From Curvibacter microcysteis (GTDB lineage Bacteria > Pseudomonadota > Gammaproteobacteria > Burkholderiales > Burkholderiaceae_C), in contig NZ_JAQSIO010000013.1 of the NCBI RefSeq assembly GCF_028649455.1, forward strand, positions 1 to 64,000: DNA of 64,000 nt. The letters are read 5' to 3'. This document shows positions 7,997 to 16,752 of this stretch, one piece after another. How positions within the stretch are numbered: the stretch's first letter is position 1; each line of letters starts with the position of its first letter. The position numbers and the translations under genes are program-made. Below the pieces are notes generated by a model that worked only from the letters and a program-made list of their open reading frames with translations, was not told the origin of the DNA and did no database searches.

Positions 7997-9295
7997 TCAC
8001 TGCGGCCGCGCCATGCGGCACTCCGTGCCCTGGGCGAGTTCGTTGCCGCTGTAAAGCGCGTCGGTCCGAAAGCCGTAATTCGTGCCTTCCCAGCCCAGTT
8101 TGACGGCCTTGCCATCCACCGGCGCGATGGTGTTGACCACCTGGGGCAGCAAAGCCTGGTGGTCTTCACCACGCATGCGAACCGGGCCGACCACGGTGTC
8201 CAGGCTCAGGTCTTCCAGCGCGCGTGCGATCTGCCGTGCTTCCAGCGATTGGGCCTTCTGGATGGCGGCAGCCAAAAAGCGCGGCGTCATGTCGATGCGC
8301 GGTGCCAGAAAGTCTTTGCCGGTGCGGGCACGGTAGGCCTTGGCCAGCGCGTCCACCCGGGCTGAATCGGCTTGGCCCGGATGCCATTCGGCGACCCAGG
8401 TCAGCTCGCCCATCTTGGCCTGCGACACGGCCAGCACCGTGCCCGGCACCGAGCCGGCGCTGTGGTTGAAGTAGCGCAGCTTGTAACCCGCATCGCCCGC
8501 TGCCTTGAGCAGCAGCGTCATGTCCTGGCCCCAGTTGCCGGTGATCACCGAATCGGCCCCACTGGCCTTGATCTTGGCCACGTAGGGCGAAAAATCCTTG
8601 ACCCGGCCAATGGGGTGCAGGGTGTCGCCCACGAACTGGATGTCGGGCCGAGCCAGGCCCACCAGCTCCTGCCCGTAGCGCGCCCATTGCTTGCCGTGCG
8701 CGTAGTCCTGGTTCAGCAGGTAGACCTTCTGGATGCTGGGCTGCTTCTTGATGGTGTTGGCAATCGCCTTCATCTTCATGGCCGTGTTGGCCTCGAATTG
8801 GAAGTGCCAGAAATTGCAGCTCTTGCCTGTCAGGTCGGGGTCGATGGAGGAGTGGTTGAGCACCAGCACCGCCCGATCCGGGTTGCGCTCGTTGTGCTTG
8901 GCGGCGGCCTGCACCAGGGCCGACACCACCGAGGAGCCCGAGCCCCCGGTGATGATGGCGCGCGCCCCTTGGTCGATGGCGGCTTGCAGGGCGCTCAGGC
9001 TCTCCTGTGCCGACAGCTTGCTGTCGAACTGCAGCAGCTGCAGCTTGACGCCTTGTGGCCCCGGCTTGAGCACACCGCCCTTGGCGTTGATCTCGTCCAC
9101 CGCGTACTGGGTGTGCAGCAGCATCAGCTCGCCCACGTTGGCAAACGGGCCCGACAGCGGATCGATGTAGGCGATCTTGAACGTCGCCGGGTCAGCCGCC
9201 TGGGCCGCAGCGGCCAGGCTCAGCAGGGTGCTGGCACTGAGGTGGCGCAGGAGGTGCCGCGGTGGGCGGGCGGGTGGGCAAGAAGCAAAAGGCAT
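7997..9295 (-). CDS. Periplasmic substrate-binding protein, branched-chain amino acid (LivK/HAAT) type
   Basis: The 432-residue product has a long N-terminal signal ending AQAAD and the Peripla_BP_6 fold: KIAYIDPLSGPFANVGE near the start, AVDEINAKGGV, then AIITGGSGSSVVSALVQA. This family captures branched-chain amino acids, and also many carboxylic and aromatic acids, for ABC transport. No permease or ATPase gene is adjacent, so the transporter partner is elsewhere. GGAGA precedes ATG 9295. The gene follows the TetR regulator by 39 bases and lies opposite the acyl-CoA ligase/carboxylase genes, suggesting that the ligand is the acid those enzymes process. That link is inference. Confidence 0.88.
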   Translation of the reverse strand: MPFASCPPARPPRHLLRHLSASTLLSLAAAAQAADPATFKIAYIDPLSGPFANVGELMLLHTQYAVDEINAKGGVLKPGPQGVKLQLLQFDSKLSAQESLSALQAAIDQGARAIITGGSGSSVVSALVQAAAKHNERNPDRAVLVLNHSSIDPDLTGKSCNFWHFQFEANTAMKMKAIANTIKKQPSIQKVYLLNQDYAHGKQWARYGQELVGLARPDIQFVGDTLHPIGRVKDFSPYVAKIKASGADSVITGNWGQDMTLLLKAAGDAGYKLRYFNHSAGSVPGTVLAVSQAKMGELTWVAEWHPGQADSARVDALAKAYRARTGKDFLAPRIDMTPRFLAAAIQKAQSLEARQIARALEDLSLDTVVGPVRMRGEDHQALLPQVVNTIAPVDGKAVKLGWEGTNYGFRTDALYSGNELAQGTECRMARPQ

Positions 9296-9334
9296 GGCGA
9301 TGTCTCCGGACAGGGGTGGAACGGTCTGCGCCGT

Positions 9335-9982
9335 CTAGGGTTGAAGGCGCCGTCGGCTGCGGCGCAGGCCCAGCACACGCCAGGCCAGGGGGGTCAACTC
9401 GCGCACCACCTCGTCCGGCGAAAGCCGGCCCTCGGGGCGGTACCAGTTGTACAGAAAACCAGGCAGGCTGCAGGCAGCCAACGCGGTGATGCGGGTTTCG
9501 TTGAAGTCGAACATGCCTTCGGCCCGCCCTTGCTCCAGCAAGGCGCACAACTGGTCATAGAAGTGCGTGGCCAACTCTTTTTGCGCGGCCAAGTAGGCCG
9601 GTCGGTACACCTGCGGCTCGCGGTAGGGAAAGAAGGCCGCGGGGTGGTGTGCCAAGGTCGCGCGGATCAAGCGCTCGATGCCATCGCACACCTTGACGTG
9701 GGCGGGGCGCAGGTCGTCGGGTGGGAAGTCCATGCTGGTGAAGCAGGCCACGGCGGGGCGCCATGAGAGGGTCTCGAAGATCTCTTGCTTGTTGTGAAAG
9801 TAGTAGTAGACGAAGGGCTTGGTCACGCCCAGTTGCTCGGCAATCTGGGCCAGCGTGGTGTTGGCGTAGCCCTGGCGCGCAAACAGGCCTTCGGCGGCCT
9901 GCAGAATGCTTTCACGCTTCTCATCGGTTTGGGCGTTGTCGGCCTTTTGGCGGCCACGGGGTCGGGCCTGTGCTGGCTTCAT
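9335..9982 (-). CDS. TetR-family transcriptional regulator
   Basis: The 215-residue protein has a TetR N-terminal helix-turn-helix (RESILQAAEGLFARQGYANTT, AEQLGVTKPFVYYYF) at about residues 22-68 and a variable ligand-binding C-terminal domain. AAGGAAGG precedes ATG 9982. It is divergent from the acyl-CoA ligase operon and is followed by the substrate-binding protein. Two matching palindromes at 10025-10059 lie in the shared control region and are the likely operators. Regulators in this position often respond to an acyl-CoA, but the effector is not known here. Confidence 0.9.
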   Translation of the reverse strand: MKPAQARPRGRQKADNAQTDEKRESILQAAEGLFARQGYANTTLAQIAEQLGVTKPFVYYYFHNKQEIFETLSWRPAVACFTSMDFPPDDLRPAHVKVCDGIERLIRATLAHHPAAFFPYREPQVYRPAYLAAQKELATHFYDQLCALLEQGRAEGMFDFNETRITALAACSLPGFLYNWYRPEGRLSPDEVVRELTPLAWRVLGLRRSRRRLQP

Positions 9983-10024
9983 GCGCCTTCCTTGTTCTTT
10001 GAATGCGGGCTTGTCACTTGTGTT

Positions 10025-10059
10025 CTACCCATGGGTAGCATTGTTCTACCCGTGGGTAT
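10025..10059. promoter_or_regulatory. Tandem palindromic operators, probable TetR binding sites
   Basis: CTACCCATGGGTAG (10025-10038) is a perfect 14-bp palindrome. A near copy, CTACCCGTGGGTAT, lies at 10046-10059, exactly 21 bases (two helical turns) away. Both stand between the divergent tetR and ligase starts. TATATT at 10059-10064 could be a -10 element that the second site would block. Confidence 0.75.
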
Positions 10060-10144
10060 ATATTGGCAAGACGCTGGCGGGTGGGCGGCCCTATCGCAAA
10101 CCCTGAGAACCGGCGACCGACCTTCCGCTCAGGAGACAAACACC

Positions 10145-11800
10145 ATGGCCGAGACTGCGCAACCGGGGCAAGCCTTGCCTGCTGCCGCCCCCGATCTAGC
10201 TTCCGCTTCCTTCCAGCCCCTGCATGAGCGCTTGCGTGAACATGCGCGGCGCCAGCCCGACCGCACCGCCTACCAGTGGTATGGCCGCAGCCTCAGCTGG
10301 GCCGAGCTGGACCAGGCCAGCGACGCTTTTGCCGCCCGCCTGCAGGCCTTGGGCGTGGCCCGTGGCGAGCCGGTGGCGCTGTTCCTCAACAATTGCCCGC
10401 AGTACGTGGTGGCGCACTTCGGCATTCAAAAAATCGGGGCCATCGTCTGCCCCTGTGGCCCGCTCAACAAGGAGCACGAACTCAGCTACCAGCTGCAGGA
10501 TCTGCAGGCCCGCGTCATCGTGGCGGCCGACGTGCTGCTGCCCGTGGTCGAGCAGGTGCGCGCCCAGACCGCCCTGGCCCATGTGTTCGTTGTGCGCCAG
10601 GCCGAGCTGCTGCCGGCCCAGCCCAGCCTGCCGGTGCCCACCGACTTGGTGGCCCAGCAGGCGGCGCCACAGGCATGGCCCGCCGGCGGTGAAGATTTCT
10701 GGGCGGTGGCGCTGTCGGGCGCGCGCCCCACGCCGGTCCGCGTGAGCGCCGACGAGGTGGCGTTGATGACCTACACCTCGGGCACCACCGGCCTGCCCAA
10801 GGGCGCCATGCTCAGCTACGGCAACGCGGTCTTCAAAACCCACGCCGCGGCCAGTTGCAACGGCGTGGGCCCCGACGATGTGCTGCTGGCCGTGGCGCCT
10901 CTGTACCACATTGCCGGCATGCTGATGGGCATCAACGTGGCGGTCTACAGCGGCGCCACCACCGTGCTGCTGCACCGCTTCGACCCCCTGGCCGTGGCCC
11001 AGGCGCTGGCCTTGTACCGGGTCAGTTGGTGGTACAGCATCGCGCCCATGAATGTGGCGGTGATGCAGGTGCCCGGCGCAGCGGCCCTGGACTGGTCAGC
11101 ACTGCGCATGAACCCCGTGACCAGTTTTGGCATCACCTTCACCGAGGCCCTGGCGCGCCAGTGGCAGGCGCTGGCGCCGAACTGCCACTGCTTTGAGGCC
11201 GCCTACGGCCTCAGCGAAACCCACACCGCCGACACCTACATGCCGCACGACGCCATCCGCTGGGGCGCGCATGGCAAGCCGGTGCCCGGCACCGAGATCC
11301 GCATCATCGACCCCGACAGCGGGGCCGTGCTGCCATCCGACACGGTGGGTGAAATCATCTTGCGCAGCCCGGGCAATTTCAAGGGCTACTGGAACAAGCC
11401 CGAGGCCACGGCCAAGACCTTGCGCGAGGGCTGGGTGCACACCGGTGACATGGGCCGTCTCGACGCCGACGGCTACCTGACCTTCATCGGCCGCTTCAAG
11501 GAAATGATCAAGGTCTCGGGCTACAGCGTCTTCCCTGAAGAGGTCGAGACCCTGCTCATCAAACACCCGGCCGTGGCTCAGGCGGCCGTGTTGGGCGTGC
11601 CGGACCCCGACAAGGGCGAGGTGGTGCGGGCCTTCATTGTGCTCAAAGCCGGTCAGCAGGTCGACGCGGCCGAGCTGATCGCCTGGTCGCGTGCCAACAT
11701 GGCGCCCTACAAGGTGCCGCGCGAGCTGCGCTTCATCACCGCCCTGCCCACCACGGGTGCGGGCAAGGTGCTGCGCCGCCTGCTCAAAGATCCGTCCTGA
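10145..11800 (+). CDS. AMP-forming acyl-CoA synthetase / fatty acid-CoA ligase
   Basis: The 551-residue enzyme starts at ATG 10145, with AGGAGA 8 bases upstream. It carries the ANL superfamily signatures: P-loop-like MTYTSGTTGLPKGAM (about residues 206-220), the AYGLSETHT motif, the hinge GDMGRLDADGYLTFIGR, and the C-terminal catalytic lysine in PTTGAGKVLRR. It activates a carboxylic acid with ATP to an acyl-AMP and then a CoA thioester. Chain length and type are not evident. It leads an operon with the carboxylase 49 bases downstream, so its CoA product may be the carboxylase substrate. Confidence 0.9.
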   Translation: MAETAQPGQALPAAAPDLASASFQPLHERLREHARRQPDRTAYQWYGRSLSWAELDQASDAFAARLQALGVARGEPVALFLNNCPQYVVAHFGIQKIGAIVCPCGPLNKEHELSYQLQDLQARVIVAADVLLPVVEQVRAQTALAHVFVVRQAELLPAQPSLPVPTDLVAQQAAPQAWPAGGEDFWAVALSGARPTPVRVSADEVALMTYTSGTTGLPKGAMLSYGNAVFKTHAAASCNGVGPDDVLLAVAPLYHIAGMLMGINVAVYSGATTVLLHRFDPLAVAQALALYRVSWWYSIAPMNVAVMQVPGAAALDWSALRMNPVTSFGITFTEALARQWQALAPNCHCFEAAYGLSETHTADTYMPHDAIRWGAHGKPVPGTEIRIIDPDSGAVLPSDTVGEIILRSPGNFKGYWNKPEATAKTLREGWVHTGDMGRLDADGYLTFIGRFKEMIKVSGYSVFPEEVETLLIKHPAVAQAAVLGVPDPDKGEVVRAFIVLKAGQQVDAAELIAWSRANMAPYKVPRELRFITALPTTGAGKVLRRLLKDPS

Positions 11801-11849
11801 ACCGGCCGCCCTCGGCCCCACCTTGCGGCTGCGGCCGCCGGAAGAACCT

Positions 11850-14800
11850 GTGTCCAAGCCCCTGTTTTCCAAAGTTCTGGTTGCCAACCGCGGTGAGGTG
11901 GCCTTGCGCATCGTGCGCGCTCTGCACGACCTGGGCATTGCCAGCCTGGCCGTCTATGCCCAAGACGACGCGGGCGCCCCCCATGTCAGCGCCGCCACCG
12001 AGTCAACGGCCCTGGGCGCCACCGGCCCCTCGGCCTACCTCGATGTCCCCGCTCTGCTGGCCCTGGCCCGCGCGCACGGCTGTGATGCGGTGCACCCGGG
12101 CTATGGCTTTCTCAGCGAACGCGCGGATTTCGCCGAGGCCTGCGCCCAGTCGGGTCTGCGCTTCATCGGCCCCACGGTCGAGCAGCTCAGCCTGCTGGGC
12201 GACAAGGCGCGCGCCCGCGCGCTGGCCCAGCGTTGCGGCCTGCCCCTGATGCCCGGCAGTGCCGGCGCCGTCACCCTGGAGGCCGCGCAGGCCTTCTTCG
12301 CCGCGCAGGGGCGCGCGGGGGTGATGGTCAAGGCCATTGGTGGTGGCGGTGGGCGCGGCATGCGCGCCGTGCTGAATGCGGCCGACCTGCCCGACGCCTG
12401 GGACCGCTGCCGCTCCGAGGCGCTGGCCGCCTTTGGCGTGGAGGGCGTGTACGTCGAGCGCCTGATGCCAAGCGCCCGCCACATCGAGATCCAGGTGTTG
12501 GGCGATGGCCACGAGGTCATGGCCTTGGGCGAGCGCGAGTGCAGCCTCCAGCGTCGCTTTCAGAAGCTGGTCGAGATCGCGCCCAGCCCCAGCCTGGGCT
12601 CGCTGCTGCGCCAGTCCCTCATCGATGCCGCCCTGCGGCTGGCGCGCGAGCTGCGCTACCAGGGCCTGGGTACTTTTGAGTTTTTGGTCGACCTGGACAG
12701 CAGCGAGCTGCCCTTTGTCTTCATCGAAGCCAACCCGCGTTTGCAGGTTGAACACACGGTGACCGAAGAGGTCACCGGCCTGGACTTGGTGCAGCTGCAG
12801 ATCGCCCTGGCCGCCGGCCGCCGCCTGAGCGAGCTGGGCCTGAACCCCTTGCAAGCACCGCAGCCCCAAGGCTTTGCTATCCAGTGGCGCATCAACGCCG
12901 AAACCCTCGACGCCCAGGGCCAGTCCCGCCCAGGCCACGGCACCCTGACGCGCTTTGACCTGCCCAGCGGCCCCGGCATCCGGGTGGACAGCCATGGCGT
13001 GACCGGGGCCCGTCCCTCGCCGCATTACGACACCCTGCTGGCCAAGCTCATTGTCAGCGGCCGCAGCGCGTCGTTTGCCGACGTGCTGCGCCGCTCGCAG
13101 CGCGCGCTGGCCGAGTGCCGCATCGAAGGCGTGGCCCACAACCTGGACCTGTTGCAGGCCCTGGCCGCCCGGCCCGAAATGGCCAGTCAGGCGGTGCACA
13201 CACGCTGGCTGGAGCCCCTCTTGCCCGAGCTGCTGCAAGCCGCCGAGGCCCTGGCCGCACAGCGCCAGGCGCGCGCGCCGCAGGCCGCGGTCACGGCGGC
13301 CGTGCGCGTGGCCGCGCCCGAAGACGCGGTCTGCGCCCCCATGCCTGCCCGCCTGGTGCAAAGCCTGGTGGCCGTGGGCGACGTGGTGCCGGCGGGCGCG
13401 CCGCTGGCCGTGCTGGAAGCCATGAAGATGGAGCATGTGCTGCAGGCCCCCCAGGCCAGCCGCGTGCTGGCCTTGCTGGCCGAAGCGGGGGCTTATGTGC
13501 TTGAAGGCCAGGCCTTGCTGCGCCTGGAGGCGGTGGCCGGCGAGCTGGCGCCGACCCGCACCGAGGCCGCCTTGGACCCGGCGCACATCCGCCCCGACCT
13601 GCAGCGCGTGCTCGACCGCCATGCTTTCACCCTGGACGCACAGCGCCCCGCGGCCGTGGCCAAGCGCCACGCGCAAGGCGGGCGCACGGCGCGCGAGAAC
13701 ATCGCCCAGCTGTGTGACGAAGGCAGCTTCATCGAGTACGGCGCCTTGGCCATTGCCGCCCAGACCCGGCGCCGCAGCCTGGAGGACCTGGTCGCCAACA
13801 CCCCCGCCGATGGCCTGCTCACCGGCCTGGGCACCATCAACGCGGCGGACTTTGGGCCGCAGCGCTCGCGCGCTGCCGTGCTGGCCTATGACTACACCGT
13901 GCTGGCCGGTACCCAGGGCCTGCGCAACCACCAGAAGACCGACCGCCTGCTGGCGCTGGCCCACCAGCTGCGCCTGCCGGTGGTGCTGTTTGCGGAAGGC
14001 GGCGGGGGCCGGCCGGGCGACACCGACATGCCCATCGTGGCCGGCTTGAACAACCACACCTTCAGCCAGTTCGCCGCGCTGTCGGGCCAGGTCCCGGTGG
14101 TGGGCATCGTGCACGGGCGCTGCTTTGCCGGCAACGCGGCCTTGTTGGGCTGCGCTGACGTGATCATCGCCACCGAGGCCAGCAACATCGGCATGAGCGG
14201 GCCCGCCATGATCGAAGGCGGCGGCCTGGGCCGCTTCAGTCCCGAGCAGATCGGCCCCAGCCCCGTGCAGTCAGCCAATGGCGTGATCGACGTGCTGGTG
14301 CGCGATGAGGTCGAAGCTGTGGCCGTGGCCCAGCGCTACCTGAGTTACTTCCAAGGACCGGTCGCGCACTGGCAGGCTGCCGATCAGCGCCTGCTGCGCC
14401 ACGCCATTCCCGAGAACCGGCTGCGTGTCTACGAGGTGCGTGAGGTGATGCGCGGCCTGGTGGATGAGGGCTCGCTGCTGGAGCTGCGCGCTGGCTTCGG
14501 GGCTGGCATGGTCACCGCGCTGGCCCGCATCGAGGGCCGTCCCGTGGGCGTGATCGCCAACAACCCCCAGCACCTGGGCGGTGCCATCGACGTGGCGGCG
14601 GCCGACAAGGCGGCGCGCTTCATGCAGCTGTGCAACGCACATGGTCTGCCCATCGTCTCCCTGACGGACACCCCGGGCTTCATGGTCGGCCCTGACATCG
14701 AGGCCCAGGCCCAGGTGCGCCATGTGTGCCGCTTGTTCGTGGTGGCGGCCCACCTCAGCGTGCCATTCTTTGCCGTGGTCTTGCGCAAGGGCTATGGCTT

Positions 14801-15134
14801 GGGCGCCCAGGCCATGACGGCTGGCGGCTTCGATGCGCCCGTGTTCACCGTGGCCTGGCCGAGCGGCGAGTTCGGCGCCATGGGCCTGGAGGGGGCGGTG
14901 CGCCTGGGCTACCGCAAGGAACTGGAAGCCGTGGCCGCCGGACCCGAGCGCGACGCCTTGTTCCAGCAACTGGTGGCCCAGCAGTACGCCAATGGCGAGG
15001 CGATGAACATGGCGGCGACCTTGGAGATCGACGCCGTCATTGACCCGGCCGACACCCGCTCCTGGCTGGTGCGCGGGCTGGACTCGGCGGCGCGGCAGCC
15101 GCGCACCGTGTCGCGCTTTGTGGACACCTGGTAA
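11850..15134 (+). CDS. Single-chain biotin-dependent acyl-CoA carboxylase (BC-BCCP-CT fusion)
   Basis: One 1,094-residue chain carries all three activities. Biotin carboxylase occupies about residues 1-450 (VANRGEVALRIVRAL, ATP-grasp loop VKAIGGGGGRGMRA, EANPRLQVEHTVTEE). A biotinyl domain has the EAMKM site, with biotin on Lys526. A two-lobed carboxyltransferase fills about residues 600-1094 (VHGRCFAGNAALLGCADV; NNPQHLGGAIDVAAADKAARF). Most acyl-CoA carboxylases split these over two or more subunits; the known single-chain relative is the actinobacterial long-chain acyl-CoA carboxylase. The GTG start at 11850 is placed where homology begins; reading further upstream runs into the ligase gene. 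Substrate is unknown, but the ligase upstream suggests an acyl-CoA made from a free acid. Confidence 0.88.
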   Translation: MSKPLFSKVLVANRGEVALRIVRALHDLGIASLAVYAQDDAGAPHVSAATESTALGATGPSAYLDVPALLALARAHGCDAVHPGYGFLSERADFAEACAQSGLRFIGPTVEQLSLLGDKARARALAQRCGLPLMPGSAGAVTLEAAQAFFAAQGRAGVMVKAIGGGGGRGMRAVLNAADLPDAWDRCRSEALAAFGVEGVYVERLMPSARHIEIQVLGDGHEVMALGERECSLQRRFQKLVEIAPSPSLGSLLRQSLIDAALRLARELRYQGLGTFEFLVDLDSSELPFVFIEANPRLQVEHTVTEEVTGLDLVQLQIALAAGRRLSELGLNPLQAPQPQGFAIQWRINAETLDAQGQSRPGHGTLTRFDLPSGPGIRVDSHGVTGARPSPHYDTLLAKLIVSGRSASFADVLRRSQRALAECRIEGVAHNLDLLQALAARPEMASQAVHTRWLEPLLPELLQAAEALAAQRQARAPQAAVTAAVRVAAPEDAVCAPMPARLVQSLVAVGDVVPAGAPLAVLEAMKMEHVLQAPQASRVLALLAEAGAYVLEGQALLRLEAVAGELAPTRTEAALDPAHIRPDLQRVLDRHAFTLDAQRPAAVAKRHAQGGRTARENIAQLCDEGSFIEYGALAIAAQTRRRSLEDLVANTPADGLLTGLGTINAADFGPQRSRAAVLAYDYTVLAGTQGLRNHQKTDRLLALAHQLRLPVVLFAEGGGGRPGDTDMPIVAGLNNHTFSQFAALSGQVPVVGIVHGRCFAGNAALLGCADVIIATEASNIGMSGPAMIEGGGLGRFSPEQIGPSPVQSANGVIDVLVRDEVEAVAVAQRYLSYFQGPVAHWQAADQRLLRHAIPENRLRVYEVREVMRGLVDEGSLLELRAGFGAGMVTALARIEGRPVGVIANNPQHLGGAIDVAAADKAARFMQLCNAHGLPIVSLTDTPGFMVGPDIEAQAQVRHVCRLFVVAAHLSVPFFAVVLRKGYGLGAQAMTAGGFDAPVFTVAWPSGEFGAMGLEGAVRLGYRKELEAVAAGPERDALFQQLVAQQYANGEAMNMAATLEIDAVIDPADTRSWLVRGLDSAARQPRTVSRFVDTW

Positions 15135-15239
15135 GCCCGGTTCGAGTGGGAAGGGCTGCGTGCTAAAGTGATCAGCCCCGGGCCAGCGCGGGTGCGGACG
15201 GCGTGCCCCAGGCACCGGGATTTGACTGAGAGAGACAAC

Positions 15240-16394
15240 ATGCCCGGACTTTTGCCCCAGGTGGACCCCGACGGTCTGCTCGAATTCTCGGTGGTCTACA
15301 CCGACCGCGCCCTCAACCACATGTCCGCGCGCTTTCGCAGCGTCATGCTCGACATCGGCGACATGCTCAAGGAAGTCTACGGCGCACACAGCGCCGTGCT
15401 GGTGCCCGGCAGCGGCACCTTCGGCATGGAGTCCGTGGCGCGCCAGTTCGCCACCGGCCAAAAGGTCCTGATCCTGCGCAACGGCTGGTTCAGCTTCCGC
15501 TGGTCGCAAATCCTGGAGATGGGTGGCATCAGCCAGGACGTCACCGTGCTCAAGGCCCGCCGCACAGGTTCGGGGCCTCAAGCGCCCTGGGCCCCCGCAC
15601 CCATCGAACAGGTGCTGGCCACCATCCGCACCGAGCGACCCGCCGTGGTCTTCGCACCCCACGTTGAAACCGCCAGCGGCATGATCCTGCCCGACGATTA
15701 CCTCAAGGCCGTGGCTGACGCGGTGCACGAGGTGGGCGGCCTGTTTGTGCTGGACTGCATCGCCTCTGGCGCGGTCTGGGTCAACATGAAGGACACCGGG
15801 GTGGATCTGCTGATTTCCGCCCCGCAAAAAGGCTGGAGTGGCTCGCCGGCCTGCGCGATGGTCATGTTGTCCGAGCGCGCCCGCACGGCGATCGAGGGCA
15901 CCACCAGCACCAGCTTTGCTTGCGACTTGAAGAAGTGGTTGCAGATTGCCGAAAGCTACGAAAACGGCAGCCACGCCTACCACACGACCATGCCCACCGA
16001 CGCCCTGCTGCGTCTGCGCGACACCATGCAAGAGACCCGTGCCCTGGGCTTTGCCCGCATGCGCGAGGCCCAGTGGGCGTTGGGTCGGGCCGTGCGTGGC
16101 CTGTTCGAGTCGCGCGGCATTCCCAGTGTGGCCGCGCCAGGCTTCCAGGCCCCGGGTGTGGTAGTCAGCTATACCGAAGACCCGGACATCCAGTCGAGCC
16201 AGAAATTCCGCGCGGCGGGTCTCCAAACCGCCGCCGGCGTGCCCTTGCAGTGCGATGAAGGCGCCGACTTCCGCACTTTCCGCATCGGCCTGTTTGGTTT
16301 GGACAAGTGGCAGCACATCGACCGCACCGTGGCCCATTTGGCCGCTGCGTTGGACGAGGTGGGCTACCCCGCGCGTGAGGCCGTCAGCGCCTGA
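15240..16394 (+). CDS. Class V aminotransferase (alanine/serine-glyoxylate aminotransferase type)
   Basis: The 384-residue PLP enzyme begins at ATG 15240. It matches the AGT/SGAT family: VLVPGSGTFGMESVARQF near residues 53-70, VVFAPHVETASG, the cofactor aspartate in LFVLDCIASG, and the Schiff-base lysine K197 in ISAPQKGWSG. Family members move the amino group of serine, alanine or similar donors to glyoxylate or pyruvate. It follows the carboxylase by 105 bases on the same strand and is closed by a terminator at 16492-16516, so it probably belongs to the ligase-carboxylase transcript. The amino donor is unknown. Confidence 0.87.
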   Translation: MPGLLPQVDPDGLLEFSVVYTDRALNHMSARFRSVMLDIGDMLKEVYGAHSAVLVPGSGTFGMESVARQFATGQKVLILRNGWFSFRWSQILEMGGISQDVTVLKARRTGSGPQAPWAPAPIEQVLATIRTERPAVVFAPHVETASGMILPDDYLKAVADAVHEVGGLFVLDCIASGAVWVNMKDTGVDLLISAPQKGWSGSPACAMVMLSERARTAIEGTTSTSFACDLKKWLQIAESYENGSHAYHTTMPTDALLRLRDTMQETRALGFARMREAQWALGRAVRGLFESRGIPSVAAPGFQAPGVVVSYTEDPDIQSSQKFRAAGLQTAAGVPLQCDEGADFRTFRIGLFGLDKWQHIDRTVAHLAAALDEVGYPAREAVSA

Positions 16395-16491
16395 TCCAGG
16401 CCGCGGGTCGGCTTGGCTGGGCCTGGCCCACCAGCTCCTGGTGTCGCCGCCCCCAAGCCGATGAAAAACAGTGCTGTTTTCGCGTGTTTTC

Positions 16492-16516
16492 AGGGCCTGT
16501 TCGCAGGCCCTTTTTC
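16492..16516 (+). terminator. Intrinsic terminator after the aminotransferase
   Basis: AGGGCCTG (16492-16499) and CAGGCCCT (16504-16511) enclose the stable tetraloop TTCG and are followed by TTTT. It closes the ligase-carboxylase-aminotransferase unit. Confidence 0.9.
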
Positions 16517-16600
16517 ATGGGGTGTAAATCCTGATGAAGGCGTGTCAGCTTTCTCGCCACCCGCTCCTTAATAATCACCACTGATCCATGAATCTGGCTT

Positions 16601-16650
16601 GTTATTTCATGGTGTAACGTCCTTGCAATAATTGCAGTATTTGAAATAAC
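16601..16650. promoter_or_regulatory. AT-rich control region with inverted repeats upstream of the 16753 gene
   Basis: The non-coding interval 16395-16752 holds the aminotransferase terminator and then an AT-rich tract unlike the surroundings. GTTATTTCA (16601-16609) is matched by its exact complement TGAAATAAC (16642-16650), and between them lies a second perfect dyad, TGCAAT-A-ATTGCA (16624-16636). These are good candidates for regulator binding sites for the outer-membrane gene downstream. No clear -35/-10 pair could be fixed. Confidence 0.6.
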
Positions 16651-16752
16651 ACTTTCACATTCACCTCCCCGTACATTTTCAGCCAGGGTGTCTTTCTGGG
16701 GCTGCCCAGAGGGTCTTCAAATCAATGGCGAATTCATCCGGCTGAGGTGTTT

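Noticed and set aside
12003-14114. Long open frame of 703 codons antisense to the carboxylase
   Set aside because: It is entirely opposite a well-supported gene, rich in His, Gln, Gly and Arg, with no domain; a typical mirror frame in GC-rich DNA.
14271-16337. 688-codon open frame antisense to the carboxylase end and the aminotransferase
   Set aside because: It spans two real genes on the opposite strand and shows the same mirror composition.
16610-16626. Sigma-54 -24/-12 promoter before the outer-membrane gene
   Set aside because: GG and GC are 12 bases apart where 10 are required, so the spacing is wrong.
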